A stretch of DNA of 64,000 nt from NCBI GenBank assembly GCA_910578115.1, contig CAJTPO010000012.1:43317-107316 (forward strand), given 5' to 3'. The position numbers and the translations under genes were made by a program. Source of the DNA: an uncultured Lachnospiraceae bacterium (lineage in GTDB: Bacteria > Bacillota > Clostridia > Lachnospirales > Lachnospiraceae). The notes beneath the pieces are model-generated. The model did no database searches. It saw only the letters and a list, made by a program, of their open reading frames with translations, and was not told the DNA's origin. Every line of letters starts with the position of its first letter. Position 1 is the stretch's first letter. This document shows, in pieces, positions 15,777 through 25,561 of the stretch.

Positions 15777-16544
15777 TCACCATCCCATCCCGGAAAGCCA
15801 GCCGTTCACCTTCTCTTCCCGCCGCTTCTTTGTCAGGTCCGCGGGCTGTCCCACCGCTTCCCGCTCCATTTCCAGCTCACCACAAATACGGCCATCCAAC
15901 AGATACAAGATCCTGTCGCACTGGCTCGCCACTCCGCTGTCGTGCGTCACCAGCAAAACAGCTGTCCCTTCCCTGTTGACTCTCACCAGCTCCCGCATGA
16001 CTTCTTTAGCCGCACTCCTGTTCAGGGCTCCGGTCGGCTCATCGGCAAAAAGAATTTCCGGAGCATTCATCATACTCCGACAGATACAGGCCCGCTGCAG
16101 CTGGCCGCCGGAAACCTGCGTAATGCTGCGCTCCTCCAGCCCGGAAATGGACAGCTTCTGCATCAGGCCGAAGGCTGCCGCCGTAAGCTCTGCCTTTGTC
16201 CGCCTGACCCCGCCCTTCTCCTTATTCGCCCTGACAGCAGGCAGCAGGATATTGTCCAGTATCGTAAGTCTCGGCATCATATTCATCTGCTGAAACACAA
16301 ACCCCATCCGATGCAGCCGCAGTTTTGCCTTTTCGTCTTCCGAAAGAGCCGTAACCTCCGTATCCCGAAGCCACACTTTGCCGCCTGTCGGTTGATCCAG
16401 TCCCGCCGTATTGTATAACAACGTGGACTTTCCGGAACCGGACGGTCCCATCACCGCCAGCATCTCCCCTTTCCTCATTTTAAAGGAAATCTGATGCAGT
16501 ATCGCGCCTTTCTCCAGATTTTCTACTTTCAGTATGATGTCCAT
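15777..16544 (-). CDS. ABC transporter ATP-binding protein (MacB/LolD-type)
   Basis: 255 residues with Walker A GPSGSGKS, FVFQQMN after the Q-loop, signature VSGGQLQRA, Walker B ILFADEPTG and VTHD switch. The C-terminus has about 30 extra residues beyond the usual domain. ATG 16544 follows GGAGGAAG at proper spacing. It lies 45 bases after the FtsX permease gene and powers it; the pair resembles peptide/lipid exporters rather than importers (no binding protein). Confidence 0.92.
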   Translation of the reverse strand: MDIILKVENLEKGAILHQISFKMRKGEMLAVMGPSGSGKSTLLYNTAGLDQPTGGKVWLRDTEVTALSEDEKAKLRLHRMGFVFQQMNMMPRLTILDNILLPAVRANKEKGGVRRTKAELTAAAFGLMQKLSISGLEERSITQVSGGQLQRACICRSMMNAPEILFADEPTGALNRSAAKEVMRELVRVNREGTAVLLVTHDSGVASQCDRILYLLDGRICGELEMEREAVGQPADLTKKRREEKVNGWLSGMGW

Positions 16545-16588
16545 CTCTTCCTCCATTCCGAAACGCAATATCTCCGGGTCCCGCCGTC

Positions 16589-18886
16589 CTACAGGGCATT
16601 GCAGCACTCATGTGCACTGATTCTCCTGATCCCGGCAATTCCCGCCCACACTGCAGCCGCAGCCGGCAGCAAAAGTGCAGCCGGCAGCTTAAGAAACGTC
16701 TGCACCGGATCAAACACGAAGCTGAAACTGTCTGCACCGAAAGAGCGCAGTACGGCTCCACACAGACTTTCCCCGCACAGGCTGCCGAGAAGAAGCCCTG
16801 CGAGAACCCCTGCCGCGACAGGCAGCATCCCCCTTACAAAATAGACCTGTTTCATGTCCGCTCCCGTAAAACCCAGTGCCTTATGCAAAGAGATCAAATG
16901 CCTGTTCTCTTCCACGATCAGCCGCACAAACAACAGAACCACCACGGCGATGACCAACACGGAAACCCCCGTGGCCACCACAGACGCCAGATGCAGCTGC
17001 TCCAGTGTCTGTCCGTAAGTATCCTGCACGTACGCCGCAAGATCAATGACATCTGCACCAAACTGCCGATATTCCGCCATCCACATATCCATCGCCGCAG
17101 CGTCCGCCAAAGAAGCATACACAACACTCCAGACAACAGGCGCATCGCCCTCCACGCGGTATGCTTTCGCAGTCTTTCCGCCGTTGGTGATATCCGCGTA
17201 GATACCGCAGACCGTATAGACTGTTTCTTTTCCGCCGCCTGTCAACCGCAGACTGTCTCCTACCGTCAGCCCCAGTTCTTCCGCGTTCATGGCAGACAGC
17301 GCGATTTCCCGTGCCCGTATCGGAGCTCTGCCCGCTCCAAAACGCACCGGAAATATATCATGATCTCCCGTCTCCACTGCCAGATTGATCTGCCCGCCGT
17401 CCTCCAGTGCCGCTGCACAGGAAACGGTATGCAGCACGGCATATTTTTCAACCCGATCATCCTGTTCCAGCGCCGCGGCAATCTGACCTGCCGTTCCGGC
17501 CGCCCCGCCTGTCTGCCGTATATCCATACGGATCTGCGCCTGCCCGATACCCATATAAGTCACAAACGCCGGCGCAGACATGGTCGTGTACAGATTCTGC
17601 GGTACCAGCACAAGAAAAGCGCAGGCCGCCGCCACAAACCCGATCATCCTGTACTGTCCCGCTCCTGTCTGGCTCTCCCGCGTTGAAAACAACGCCTCCA
17701 GAGCCGTCAGCGTATCCATCCTTTTCAGAACCCGTCTAACCGACAATAGAAGGATCCCTTCCGCCGCCCATACCGCCGCAAGCGCCAGAACTACGGTTCT
17801 AAAGCCGCCAAAAGCTGCTCCGTACAATTCCTGTATCTGCTTTTCCAGAGGTGCTTTCAGCAAAAAAGCAGCCAGAAGGCCGGCAAACGCTCCACAGAAG
17901 GAAAACAGAAGATATCTCGTCAGATAAAGTCGTCTGATCTGCACCCTGCCAACTCCCAGCGCCTTTAACAGCCCCACTTCCTTTCTGTCCCGTTCCAGCT
18001 GCAGCAACAGCATAAAGCGGATACAGAGCAGGGAGATCAACAGCACTACGATACTCACGAGAAAGACCACCAGGATCATCGTTCCATCCGACAAAGCGGC
18101 CATCAACCGGATCAGGGGCTTTGTAACTGCCGGTCCGTTGGCCGGAAGTCCTGCCGCCGCATATGCGGCAGCAAAAGCTCCGGCATCTGCGCCATCCCAC
18201 AGCAGAAATTCGATCAGATACTCTTCCTGCGCATAAGCACGTGTCTTTCCACGGCTGCTGTCCGCCCTGCTGCCCTGACGAATCCTTTCATAATCGTCTC
18301 CATGAACAAGGAACCGTTTCGAGGAGGCCATCATGGAATTCATCTGGGCATCCCTGAGAAACCCTCCGATCACAAGCTCTACGTCTTCGCCGTCCCCGGC
18401 CCCTTCCAGCACCATCAGGTCCCCCACTGACAGGTCATAACGGGAACGGTAGCAGACCGGGACATAAACCTCCCCCGGCAGTACCCTGGGCAGTCCGCTT
18501 TCCAGATCCAGCAGATAGTCAAACCGGCTGCCCTGCACGCACAGGCCGTTGTCCTGGGTGCTGTCAGTAAGACTGCTGCCGCCCAGTGTAACGCTGTTGT
18601 TATCCAGATTAAGAAATGAGCAGATCTGCCACTCTCTGATCTCCCTGCGGCTGCCGGCAAAGTGTGCTACCGCCGCTTTCTCCGCTTCCCAGGCAGCTTC
18701 CCCCTCTTCCCCGAAGCCATTGTCCACACAGTGCATCTGTATGTGATCGGGAACCAGCGCCTTATCCATCAGATCATCTATGGCACCCAGCAGTGTCGAA
18801 AAGAGCAGCACGGTGAGTGCCAGAAGCATGGACGAAACCGTCATGAAAAAAAGCGTACCGCCCTCTAACAATTTATTCTGTCTCAT
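16589..18886 (-). CDS. ABC transporter permease with duplicated FtsX domains
   Basis: 765 residues. A first membrane helix (about 15-40) is followed by an extracytoplasmic domain, then an FtsX block of three helices (about 265-395). A second helix and extracytoplasmic domain follow, then the last three-helix FtsX block (about 640-760), ending GIRRISAHECCNAL. The two halves are a tandem duplication, as in YknZ-like or BceB-like exporters. The start is placed at MRQNKLL (18886); an upstream GTG is possible. Cotranscribed with the ATPase. Confidence 0.88.
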   Translation of the reverse strand: MRQNKLLEGGTLFFMTVSSMLLALTVLLFSTLLGAIDDLMDKALVPDHIQMHCVDNGFGEEGEAAWEAEKAAVAHFAGSRREIREWQICSFLNLDNNSVTLGGSSLTDSTQDNGLCVQGSRFDYLLDLESGLPRVLPGEVYVPVCYRSRYDLSVGDLMVLEGAGDGEDVELVIGGFLRDAQMNSMMASSKRFLVHGDDYERIRQGSRADSSRGKTRAYAQEEYLIEFLLWDGADAGAFAAAYAAAGLPANGPAVTKPLIRLMAALSDGTMILVVFLVSIVVLLISLLCIRFMLLLQLERDRKEVGLLKALGVGRVQIRRLYLTRYLLFSFCGAFAGLLAAFLLKAPLEKQIQELYGAAFGGFRTVVLALAAVWAAEGILLLSVRRVLKRMDTLTALEALFSTRESQTGAGQYRMIGFVAAACAFLVLVPQNLYTTMSAPAFVTYMGIGQAQIRMDIRQTGGAAGTAGQIAAALEQDDRVEKYAVLHTVSCAAALEDGGQINLAVETGDHDIFPVRFGAGRAPIRAREIALSAMNAEELGLTVGDSLRLTGGGKETVYTVCGIYADITNGGKTAKAYRVEGDAPVVWSVVYASLADAAAMDMWMAEYRQFGADVIDLAAYVQDTYGQTLEQLHLASVVATGVSVLVIAVVVLLFVRLIVEENRHLISLHKALGFTGADMKQVYFVRGMLPVAAGVLAGLLLGSLCGESLCGAVLRSFGADSFSFVFDPVQTFLKLPAALLLPAAAAVWAGIAGIRRISAHECCNAL

Positions 18887-18970
18887 CGCCTTTGCCCCGC
18901 CTTCCTCCACAAGATATCTATAGTTTAACGCATATCGTCCCGCAATGCATTAACTATATTTTACTTTCTG

Positions 18971-21394
18971 TCAGCATTCCTCCAGCATATTCGTGCAGAC
19001 AGCCTCCTTTCCTTCTGAGAGACGCACGGTCTTGATCTCAAAAGGCGTAAAGGATAAGGTAAATTCCCTGTTCAGGGAAGGAATCCTGCATTCTGCGGTG
19101 GTATGCCTGCCTGACGCCTCATAGGCGCGCAGGATCAGATCGCCGCTTCCGTCCTCCGCCTCCTTTAACACTTCCACAAATATATTGTCCTCGCTTACAC
19201 TTAAGAAGGAAGCCTTCTGCGGGAGCTGTCCCTTATGGTAAGTCTCAAACAGGGCGATCGGTTTTTCATTCATGATCTTTGCCCGCTTTACAGTTTGTGC
19301 CTCTTCCCAGTGTCCGTCATGGGGATATATGCCATAGGTAAAAGTCTGGACGCCCTGGTCCAAATATACATACTCCAGTTCCGGATCCGGCACATAAGGC
19401 TCATGCTGCGCGTAGATCGGACTTCTAAGCACCGTCAGCTCACCGTTCTTCCCCGCCGCATCCGCTGCAAATTTCCCGTCATTTAAGATGGAAATGCCAT
19501 GGATCATTGTGGACAGTCCGGGTGCCGCCCCTTCCAGGTCAAACCAGGTCTGTACCGGAAATTCTTCTCCGTTCGGCTCTCTCTGGGCAACCCCATAGGG
19601 AATCTCATAGCTGGCTCTCAGATAATTCATATTCACAGGGAAGCGCAGTTTCAACATGGACATTTTCTCATGCCAGTCTACCGTCGTTTCCACGGAAATA
19701 TAGTCCAGTTCCTTATAAATGGAAAAATCCTGGAACATTCTGGAACTGCCATAGGTACTGGTAACCCTGATCACCGCTTTCACCGGCCCGTATTCGATGC
19801 GCTGCACTTTAACCGCCTCAAACCGCCCGACCTCATTATTAAAGATACGCACGCCATGCGACCAGGTATCACTCTCATCCCTGATCACCACCGGCACTGC
19901 TGCCGGAGCAGCAAAATACTGCGTCCCGTCATTCTTTTTCACAAGAGAAGAAATATAACCCTTTTCATCAAATTGGATGGAGAACCATCTGTTCTCCGCC
20001 CCGGTCTGGGTGGCGCTTATATTCTCGAACTGCTTTCCCTTCTCCCGCACCGCGAACCGGTAAGTGCGGTATCCCAAAGAAGGCAGCTTCGCAATGAATA
20101 CGATCCGGCATCTTCCGTTGCTGGAAGCCCCGGACTGTACAAGCTGATAGGGGATCTGATTGTCCTCCTCATCCAGAAGCACGGTACCTGCCTTCAGGGT
20201 CACAGACTCCACTGCCACTTCCGCCAGCGTCTCAAAGGCATTGGGGTTCATGACTACCAGTGGCTTCATGCCCTCCTCCGCAGGGATATCGATCTTCCAG
20301 CTTATGGACTGGAACGCACTGTTCAGCCGTCTGCCTGCCACATGGAGCGCATGGCCGTAATCTTCTCCTGCGTCCCGATATGCTTCCTCCAGGCTGGCTC
20401 CAGCCAGAATATCATGGAACTGATTAAACAGTACCACCTTCCAGGCCCTGGTCAGCTCTTCCTTCTCATATTTGCCGGCCGCCAGGATCTTAGCCATCAC
20501 CGACAGCTTTTCCGCCATGCAGAGTCTGTTCTCCGCCCTTCTGTTCAGCCGCTTTATCTCCGAATGCGCGCTGTAGCAGCCGCTGGCATGATGGAGCAGT
20601 TCTCCCGTTACCACGGGCAGCGCTCTGCCCGACCGCTCTACGTCCCTGAAATAATCTACCGGGGAGGCAAAGACCAGTTCCGGCAGATCTTCCCGCTTAT
20701 TCATAGCCTGGATGCTTTCAATATTCTTCCTGGTGGGACCGCCGCCATGATTGCCCACACCGTAAAAGCACATAATGCTGTTACCGGAATCTTTGATCTC
20801 TCCCGCACACCGCCTTACATGTTCTTCAATCCCCTCCGGCCACGTGCAGTACTCAAAGGGAAGCCGGAATGCCTTCACTTCCGAACCGTCTATGGATCTC
20901 CACAAAAAGGTGTCCCCGTCCATCCCCTTTTCATGCCTGCCGGGGCGCATGAACACATAGTAATCCAGGCCCGATTTCTTCAGGATCTGCGGCAGGCTGC
21001 CGTTGTGCCCAAAACTGTCCACGTTGTATCCACAGACCGCTTTCACACCGAATTTCTCCTCAAAATATTTCTGCCCGTAAAGCCCCTGGCGCACGAACCC
21101 TTCCCCGGAAGGGGCATTACAGTCGGGCTGGATCCACCAGCCGCCCACGATGACCCAGCGGCCTTCCTTTACTCTCTCCCGTATCTCTGCAAACATGGCC
21201 GGATCGTTTTCCTCCACCCATTCATAGAAAGCGGCAGAACTGCCCGTGAAAACAAACTCCTCATATTCCTTCATCCGGTCAAGCGCCGAGCGGAAAGTTG
21301 CCTTGACTTCCTGGAACCCTTCCTGCCACCGCCACAGCCACACCGGGTCAATATGTGCATTTCCTATCATATACAATTTCTTATCTTTCTTCAT
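18971..21394 (-). CDS. Alpha-mannosidase, glycoside hydrolase family 38 (first copy)
   Basis: 807 residues. The GH38 metal site is seen as GNAHIDPVW (His14, Asp16), with the catalytic nucleophile Asp126 in NVDSFGHN and the later metal His in NQFHDILAG. YGVGNHGGGPT is also typical. There is no signal peptide, so it acts in the cytoplasm on imported oligosaccharides, removing alpha-mannosyl units. GH38 also contains mannosylglycerate hydrolases, so the aglycone may be an acid. GGAGG precedes ATG 21394. It is the last gene of the long sugar locus, 65 bases after the FAD oxidoreductase gene. Confidence 0.92.
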   Translation of the reverse strand: MKKDKKLYMIGNAHIDPVWLWRWQEGFQEVKATFRSALDRMKEYEEFVFTGSSAAFYEWVEENDPAMFAEIRERVKEGRWVIVGGWWIQPDCNAPSGEGFVRQGLYGQKYFEEKFGVKAVCGYNVDSFGHNGSLPQILKKSGLDYYVFMRPGRHEKGMDGDTFLWRSIDGSEVKAFRLPFEYCTWPEGIEEHVRRCAGEIKDSGNSIMCFYGVGNHGGGPTRKNIESIQAMNKREDLPELVFASPVDYFRDVERSGRALPVVTGELLHHASGCYSAHSEIKRLNRRAENRLCMAEKLSVMAKILAAGKYEKEELTRAWKVVLFNQFHDILAGASLEEAYRDAGEDYGHALHVAGRRLNSAFQSISWKIDIPAEEGMKPLVVMNPNAFETLAEVAVESVTLKAGTVLLDEEDNQIPYQLVQSGASSNGRCRIVFIAKLPSLGYRTYRFAVREKGKQFENISATQTGAENRWFSIQFDEKGYISSLVKKNDGTQYFAAPAAVPVVIRDESDTWSHGVRIFNNEVGRFEAVKVQRIEYGPVKAVIRVTSTYGSSRMFQDFSIYKELDYISVETTVDWHEKMSMLKLRFPVNMNYLRASYEIPYGVAQREPNGEEFPVQTWFDLEGAAPGLSTMIHGISILNDGKFAADAAGKNGELTVLRSPIYAQHEPYVPDPELEYVYLDQGVQTFTYGIYPHDGHWEEAQTVKRAKIMNEKPIALFETYHKGQLPQKASFLSVSEDNIFVEVLKEAEDGSGDLILRAYEASGRHTTAECRIPSLNREFTLSFTPFEIKTVRLSEGKEAVCTNMLEEC

Positions 21395-21459
21395 GATTAC
21401 CTCCATTTCTGCCTTATCTCCTATTCCGAAATGCTCCAAACTCCTGCTTGAAACATCCA

Positions 21460-24027
21460 TCACTTCCCGCTTTCGCAAAGCGCCTTCTGCGCCCCGATCC
21501 GTATGGCAGCGCTGCCTTTCTCCATCGCCAGCAAAAGCCCTTTCTCTCCTTCCCCGCTCCCCAGACAGAGCAGGGCTCTATGCAGGATCACCCACAGCAT
21601 CTGCCACCGCTGTGCCAGCAGCCCTGTCCTGTTCTCAGCCAGGAAGGCCGCCTCAAATTCCGGCAGACCCACAAGCCTGCAAAGCAAAGGAATAAACGCC
21701 TCTCTTGCACTGCGTTCCCCGGCATAGGCAATGGACTCCATGTAGGGGAAGATTCCCTTCCTGATATCCGTATAATCCCTCTCTCCCGCCACCAGCCTGT
21801 CTGTCACTGTCTCGTAAGGCTTCATGGTAAAACTCCGGCCGTGAGACAAAAGATTCAGTTCGTAAACCACCTCCGGCATCACCCCATGATCCGGAAGAAG
21901 CTGGGCGCACATGGTGGATCCCTTCCTTTCCGGCAACGCTGCCCCGCTTTCGGAAAGCTGCCGCAAAATACAGGCCTCTATTTCTTCCGTATAAGCATCC
22001 GAACCGTGGAACAAGGCCAGCTTTTTCAGGATCAAAAGCGCTTCTTCCCCCGCACCTTCCATGTCCTGCGCAGGGATCCCGATCCTTTCGGCGATCGCCG
22101 GCAATGCCTCTTCCCGCGCTCCGTACACCAACGCAAGCAGAGGACTGATCTCCTTCTCCTCATAGGTAAAAGGCACGTCGATCCAATGACACCGCTGCTC
22201 TTTTCCCACCAGAGCGGCAGCCTCCCGCAGACTGCCAAACTCCTTCCTGCCAGGAAGCGTAAGCGGATCGCCGGTCGCCTCTTCTATCCACCGGCGGCAG
22301 GCTTCCCGCGGCAGCCTGTCTATATCCGTACCCGCCTGCACGGCCTTCGCCGCCAGAAGCCCCAGCACCGCCCCCTGATGCATCAGATCCCGCTGCATCC
22401 TAAGCCCCGGGAAAGCATTATGCTCGGCGGAAATGGCCTTCCCGGCTACGACAAGCCCCTGTATCGGGCGCCCTGCCCCGTCCACCGGCAGGAGGGCTTC
22501 CAGAGGAACCTGCATCTTCACCTGCGGCACCAGATAGCCGCAGTAAACAGAATCGGCATCCAGCTTCCCCTTGGGATCGTAATTGGAAAAGCAGGTGTAG
22601 ATGCCATCCTCATAAGTCGCAGACAAACACACTTCCTTAAGACCGATGCGCTTCCTGCCCCGGATATGCCTGCTCTCTCTGACACTCACATAGGAACCAT
22701 GATCGAACAGCTGCCCGTTTCCTCTTCTTCTGCCCGTAATGATAAAATCGGTAAAATCCTCCTGGTCATCCAGCCGCACCATCGAAGAAAAATTGTTCTG
22801 GTAGCTGTCTGGTCCGGTATACTGGGCCAGAGACCCCCAGAGGGTAAAGCCGTCCCGTTGTGCCCCATATACCACATCAGCCCCTGCCATCACCGCCAGA
22901 TCCCCGTCTCCGGTGGCATCGATGACCAGGCCGCCGCAGTATGCTGCTGCGCCGCCCCTGCCGGCTGTCCTGACTCCCACGACCCGTCCGTCTGCTTTCA
23001 TCACATCGTAGACCAGTCTGCCAAACCGTACTTCTACGCCCGCCTGTAAGCAGAGTTCCAGCAGCGTCATCCCCTTGATCCCGCCGTGAAAAGCATCATA
23101 CTTTCCGAATGTCCCGGCTGGACGTTCTACGCCGCAGCTCCGGCACAGACTGTCCACCTTCTCGTCAATCTCACGGGTATCGTCAAATGCAGCGCCAAAC
23201 CAGTAGGCGTTCACCCCGCCCAGAGTAGCGGTGCCGCCCAGATCGTACAGAGGCTCCAGCAAAATGGTCCTGGCGCCGCCCCTGGCCGCATACAAAGCGG
23301 CCAGAGCTCCCGCCGTACCGCCGCCCGCCACGATCACATCTGCGGTACGATCCTCCTCCTGGCATTCCCCTTCCACTCTGCCGCCCCACCGGTCTGCAAA
23401 CCTGCCGAGAACAAGATGCGGCTCCCGCTTCCTTCTTTGCTGAAACAAAGCAATCAGTTCCTGCCGCAGGGCAAGCAGCTTCCTGGCAAAAACGCTGCTC
23501 CCTGCCGTTTTGCATGCGCCGTCTTCTTCCTCCAGTCGTTTCACCTGCTGCGCCGGGAGGGAAGCTTCCAGCAGACCTGCGCTCCCGTCCCTTCCATCCT
23601 TCACCCAGGCCCGCAGCGAGATCCTGCCCTCTAAATCCGTCTCTTCCTGATACCATTCCACATGTCCGTACAGGACGGAGAACACACCGCCCTTTCCCGC
23701 CAGCAGAACCCGGTTGGAATCCGAATCCTCTTCCACGAAATACAGGCCGTAGTAAAACTTTACGCCCGCCTCCAGACACCGTTCCTCCAGATACCGCTTG
23801 GCCCTGTCGGGGATCATGATGTCCCCCGCAAAACACACCTCCGGGAAAAAATCTGCCGGGACCTCATCTCTCCTATACAGACACCGTCCGCAAAGATCCG
23901 CCGCCAGATAAGTCTCCTCCACGGCCAGCAGGACTTCTCTCCCCTGGCCCGCCAGTTCCAATGCCCGGCATACCCCCTGAAAAGTGTTGCCGATCAGAAG
24001 ATATTCCGTCCGCCATTCTCTACTCAT
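21460..24027 (-). CDS. FAD-dependent oxidoreductase with an extra N-terminal Rossmann-like domain
   Basis: 855 residues, about twice the size of a simple flavin oxidoreductase. The FAD-binding motif GGGTAG is at 235-240 (VIVAGGGTAGALAALYAARG), with LLEPLYDLGGTATLGG after it and an ATGDGDLA motif further on, as in the FAD_oxidored (PF12831) group. Residues 8-40 (EYLLIGNTFQGVCRALELA) look like a second, degenerate dinucleotide fold. A helical C-terminal region of about 250 residues is unassigned. It starts inside the end of the phosphorylase gene. It probably oxidises a sugar or glycoside within this locus. Confidence 0.8.
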   Translation of the reverse strand: MSREWRTEYLLIGNTFQGVCRALELAGQGREVLLAVEETYLAADLCGRCLYRRDEVPADFFPEVCFAGDIMIPDRAKRYLEERCLEAGVKFYYGLYFVEEDSDSNRVLLAGKGGVFSVLYGHVEWYQEETDLEGRISLRAWVKDGRDGSAGLLEASLPAQQVKRLEEEDGACKTAGSSVFARKLLALRQELIALFQQRRKREPHLVLGRFADRWGGRVEGECQEEDRTADVIVAGGGTAGALAALYAARGGARTILLEPLYDLGGTATLGGVNAYWFGAAFDDTREIDEKVDSLCRSCGVERPAGTFGKYDAFHGGIKGMTLLELCLQAGVEVRFGRLVYDVMKADGRVVGVRTAGRGGAAAYCGGLVIDATGDGDLAVMAGADVVYGAQRDGFTLWGSLAQYTGPDSYQNNFSSMVRLDDQEDFTDFIITGRRRGNGQLFDHGSYVSVRESRHIRGRKRIGLKEVCLSATYEDGIYTCFSNYDPKGKLDADSVYCGYLVPQVKMQVPLEALLPVDGAGRPIQGLVVAGKAISAEHNAFPGLRMQRDLMHQGAVLGLLAAKAVQAGTDIDRLPREACRRWIEEATGDPLTLPGRKEFGSLREAAALVGKEQRCHWIDVPFTYEEKEISPLLALVYGAREEALPAIAERIGIPAQDMEGAGEEALLILKKLALFHGSDAYTEEIEACILRQLSESGAALPERKGSTMCAQLLPDHGVMPEVVYELNLLSHGRSFTMKPYETVTDRLVAGERDYTDIRKGIFPYMESIAYAGERSAREAFIPLLCRLVGLPEFEAAFLAENRTGLLAQRWQMLWVILHRALLCLGSGEGEKGLLLAMEKGSAAIRIGAQKALCESGK

Positions 24028-25483
24028 TCCACACAAAATCCTCATCAAGTGTCAGCGTCTTCCCGCTGCCGTCTCTGTCCAAATAGGTAATGTCAAAACG
24101 CTTCGCCGCAAGCCGCGCTGTCAACACCGCCTTAAGAGCTCCCTCCTGCCAGGAGATCTGCAGGATATCGTCCGCCGTATCATGTACCGTCATTTCTCCG
24201 TCAAACACGGGATAGTCATTCCGAAACTGCATCAATCTGCACAGCTTCCTTACCACAGGCTTTGTCACCCGCTCCCGTATTTCCTCCACCGTATAATCAT
24301 GGCGGCTGATATTTCTGTCATAATTGGTGCGCCTCATCAGCTCGTAGTCATTCTCTCCCGCCAAAAGCCCCATATAGTACACCTGCGGAATGCCCGGCGT
24401 AAAGAACTGCAGCGCCCTTGACAACAGATACGCATCGTCATCTTCCCCGACCGCAGAATAGTAGGCGCAGTTGATCTGATAGACGATCTTCTTCCCGGTG
24501 GAACCTGCACTGTAATCCCACTTGAAATTGGCTCCGTACCTTTCCGTCTGATCGATCACATTCTGCAGCTCCTCCGGACTCAACAGATCCGCCACATCCA
24601 CAGTGCCCAGACCGTCGTGCGTATCAAGCGTCGTCTGCTGATTCCTTGGGCAGATGGAAAGCCAGTGTTTCATCCTGGCCCCGCTTCCCGTATAGAGGGT
24701 ATGAAGCACCATCACCGGCAGCACGAAATCGTAAATCGCGTAACCGTGATCCGATATCTTCATCTGCACGGAGTAATGATCATGGATCTCCGGCAGCATG
24801 GGAATCCCTTTCTCATCCAATATTTTCTGAATCCTGTCCATCATCTCCCAGATCTCAGGTTCCAGGAAAAAGCAGGTGGTGTCGATCTTCTTGGTGGCAA
24901 AGGCAAAAGCATCCAGACGAAGCTGAGAAAGCCCGTGATCCATCAAAAACCGCAGCGTCCTTTCCACATAATCCCACGTCACCTGTCTGCTCAGGTCAAG
25001 ATCCATCTGCTCATCGTCGAAGGTGCACCAGATCTTTTCCGTGGTGCCGTCCGCAAAGGTGATCTCTTCACAGGGGGCACAGGGCTTTCTCTTGTTCAGA
25101 AGATCCACCTGCTCTCTGGTGGGTTCCCCACCCGGCCAGAAATTCTGAAACCGAAGAAACATGTCCGCATAGGCGGAATCATCGTGCTTCTCGATAAAAT
25201 CAAGAAACTCCGGACTTCTCCTGGACAGATGGTTGATCATAAAGTCAAACATCAGCTCATAGTCCTTTGCAAGGGCCTGGATATCCTCCCAGCCCCCGAA
25301 CTTCTCTTCCACTTTCGTGTAGTCCATGGGAGCAAACCCCCGGTCTCCCGAGGAAGGGAAGAAAGGCAGTATGTGGATGGATCCGATCTCTCTCTTGAAG
25401 AAGGTATCCACCATCTCTTTCAATTCTTTCAGATTCTTCCCGAAGCTGTCCGCATAAGTGATCAGCATTATTTTATTTTTCAT
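24020..25483 (-). CDS. GH13_18 glycoside phosphorylase (sucrose phosphorylase-like)
   Basis: 487 residues of the GH13 subfamily 18 type. The nucleophile is Asp191 (LRLDAFAFA), the acid/base Glu232 (PEIHDHY) and the transition-state stabiliser Asp290 (DTHDGLG), almost the same numbering as in sucrose phosphorylases. The subfamily includes sucrose, sucrose-6-phosphate, glucosylglycerol and glucosylglycerate phosphorylases. It would release alpha-glucose-1-phosphate from an imported glucoside. AAGGAAAAGG precedes ATG 25483. With an acid-sugar kinase in the locus, a glucosyl-acid substrate is worth considering. Confidence 0.87.
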   Translation of the reverse strand: MKNKIMLITYADSFGKNLKELKEMVDTFFKREIGSIHILPFFPSSGDRGFAPMDYTKVEEKFGGWEDIQALAKDYELMFDFMINHLSRRSPEFLDFIEKHDDSAYADMFLRFQNFWPGGEPTREQVDLLNKRKPCAPCEEITFADGTTEKIWCTFDDEQMDLDLSRQVTWDYVERTLRFLMDHGLSQLRLDAFAFATKKIDTTCFFLEPEIWEMMDRIQKILDEKGIPMLPEIHDHYSVQMKISDHGYAIYDFVLPVMVLHTLYTGSGARMKHWLSICPRNQQTTLDTHDGLGTVDVADLLSPEELQNVIDQTERYGANFKWDYSAGSTGKKIVYQINCAYYSAVGEDDDAYLLSRALQFFTPGIPQVYYMGLLAGENDYELMRRTNYDRNISRHDYTVEEIRERVTKPVVRKLCRLMQFRNDYPVFDGEMTVHDTADDILQISWQEGALKAVLTARLAAKRFDITYLDRDGSGKTLTLDEDFVWNE

Positions 25484-25561
25484 GATTTCCTTTTCCTTTC
25501 CGATTTCCTTTCCGGCATCAAGGGGCCGAAAGCGTACCCTTGACACCCAGTTTCCATATGC

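Noticed and set aside
19499..21451. Long plus-strand open frame (650 codons) across the first GH38 gene
   Set aside because: It is antisense to a clear GH38 coding sequence, has no ribosome site, and its residues are dominated by His/Pro/Arg/Ser as expected from the complement of a GC-rich gene.
21448..23049. Plus-strand open frame of 533 codons over the FAD oxidoreductase gene
   Set aside because: Antisense shadow; the minus-strand frame carries GGGTAG and other flavoprotein motifs.
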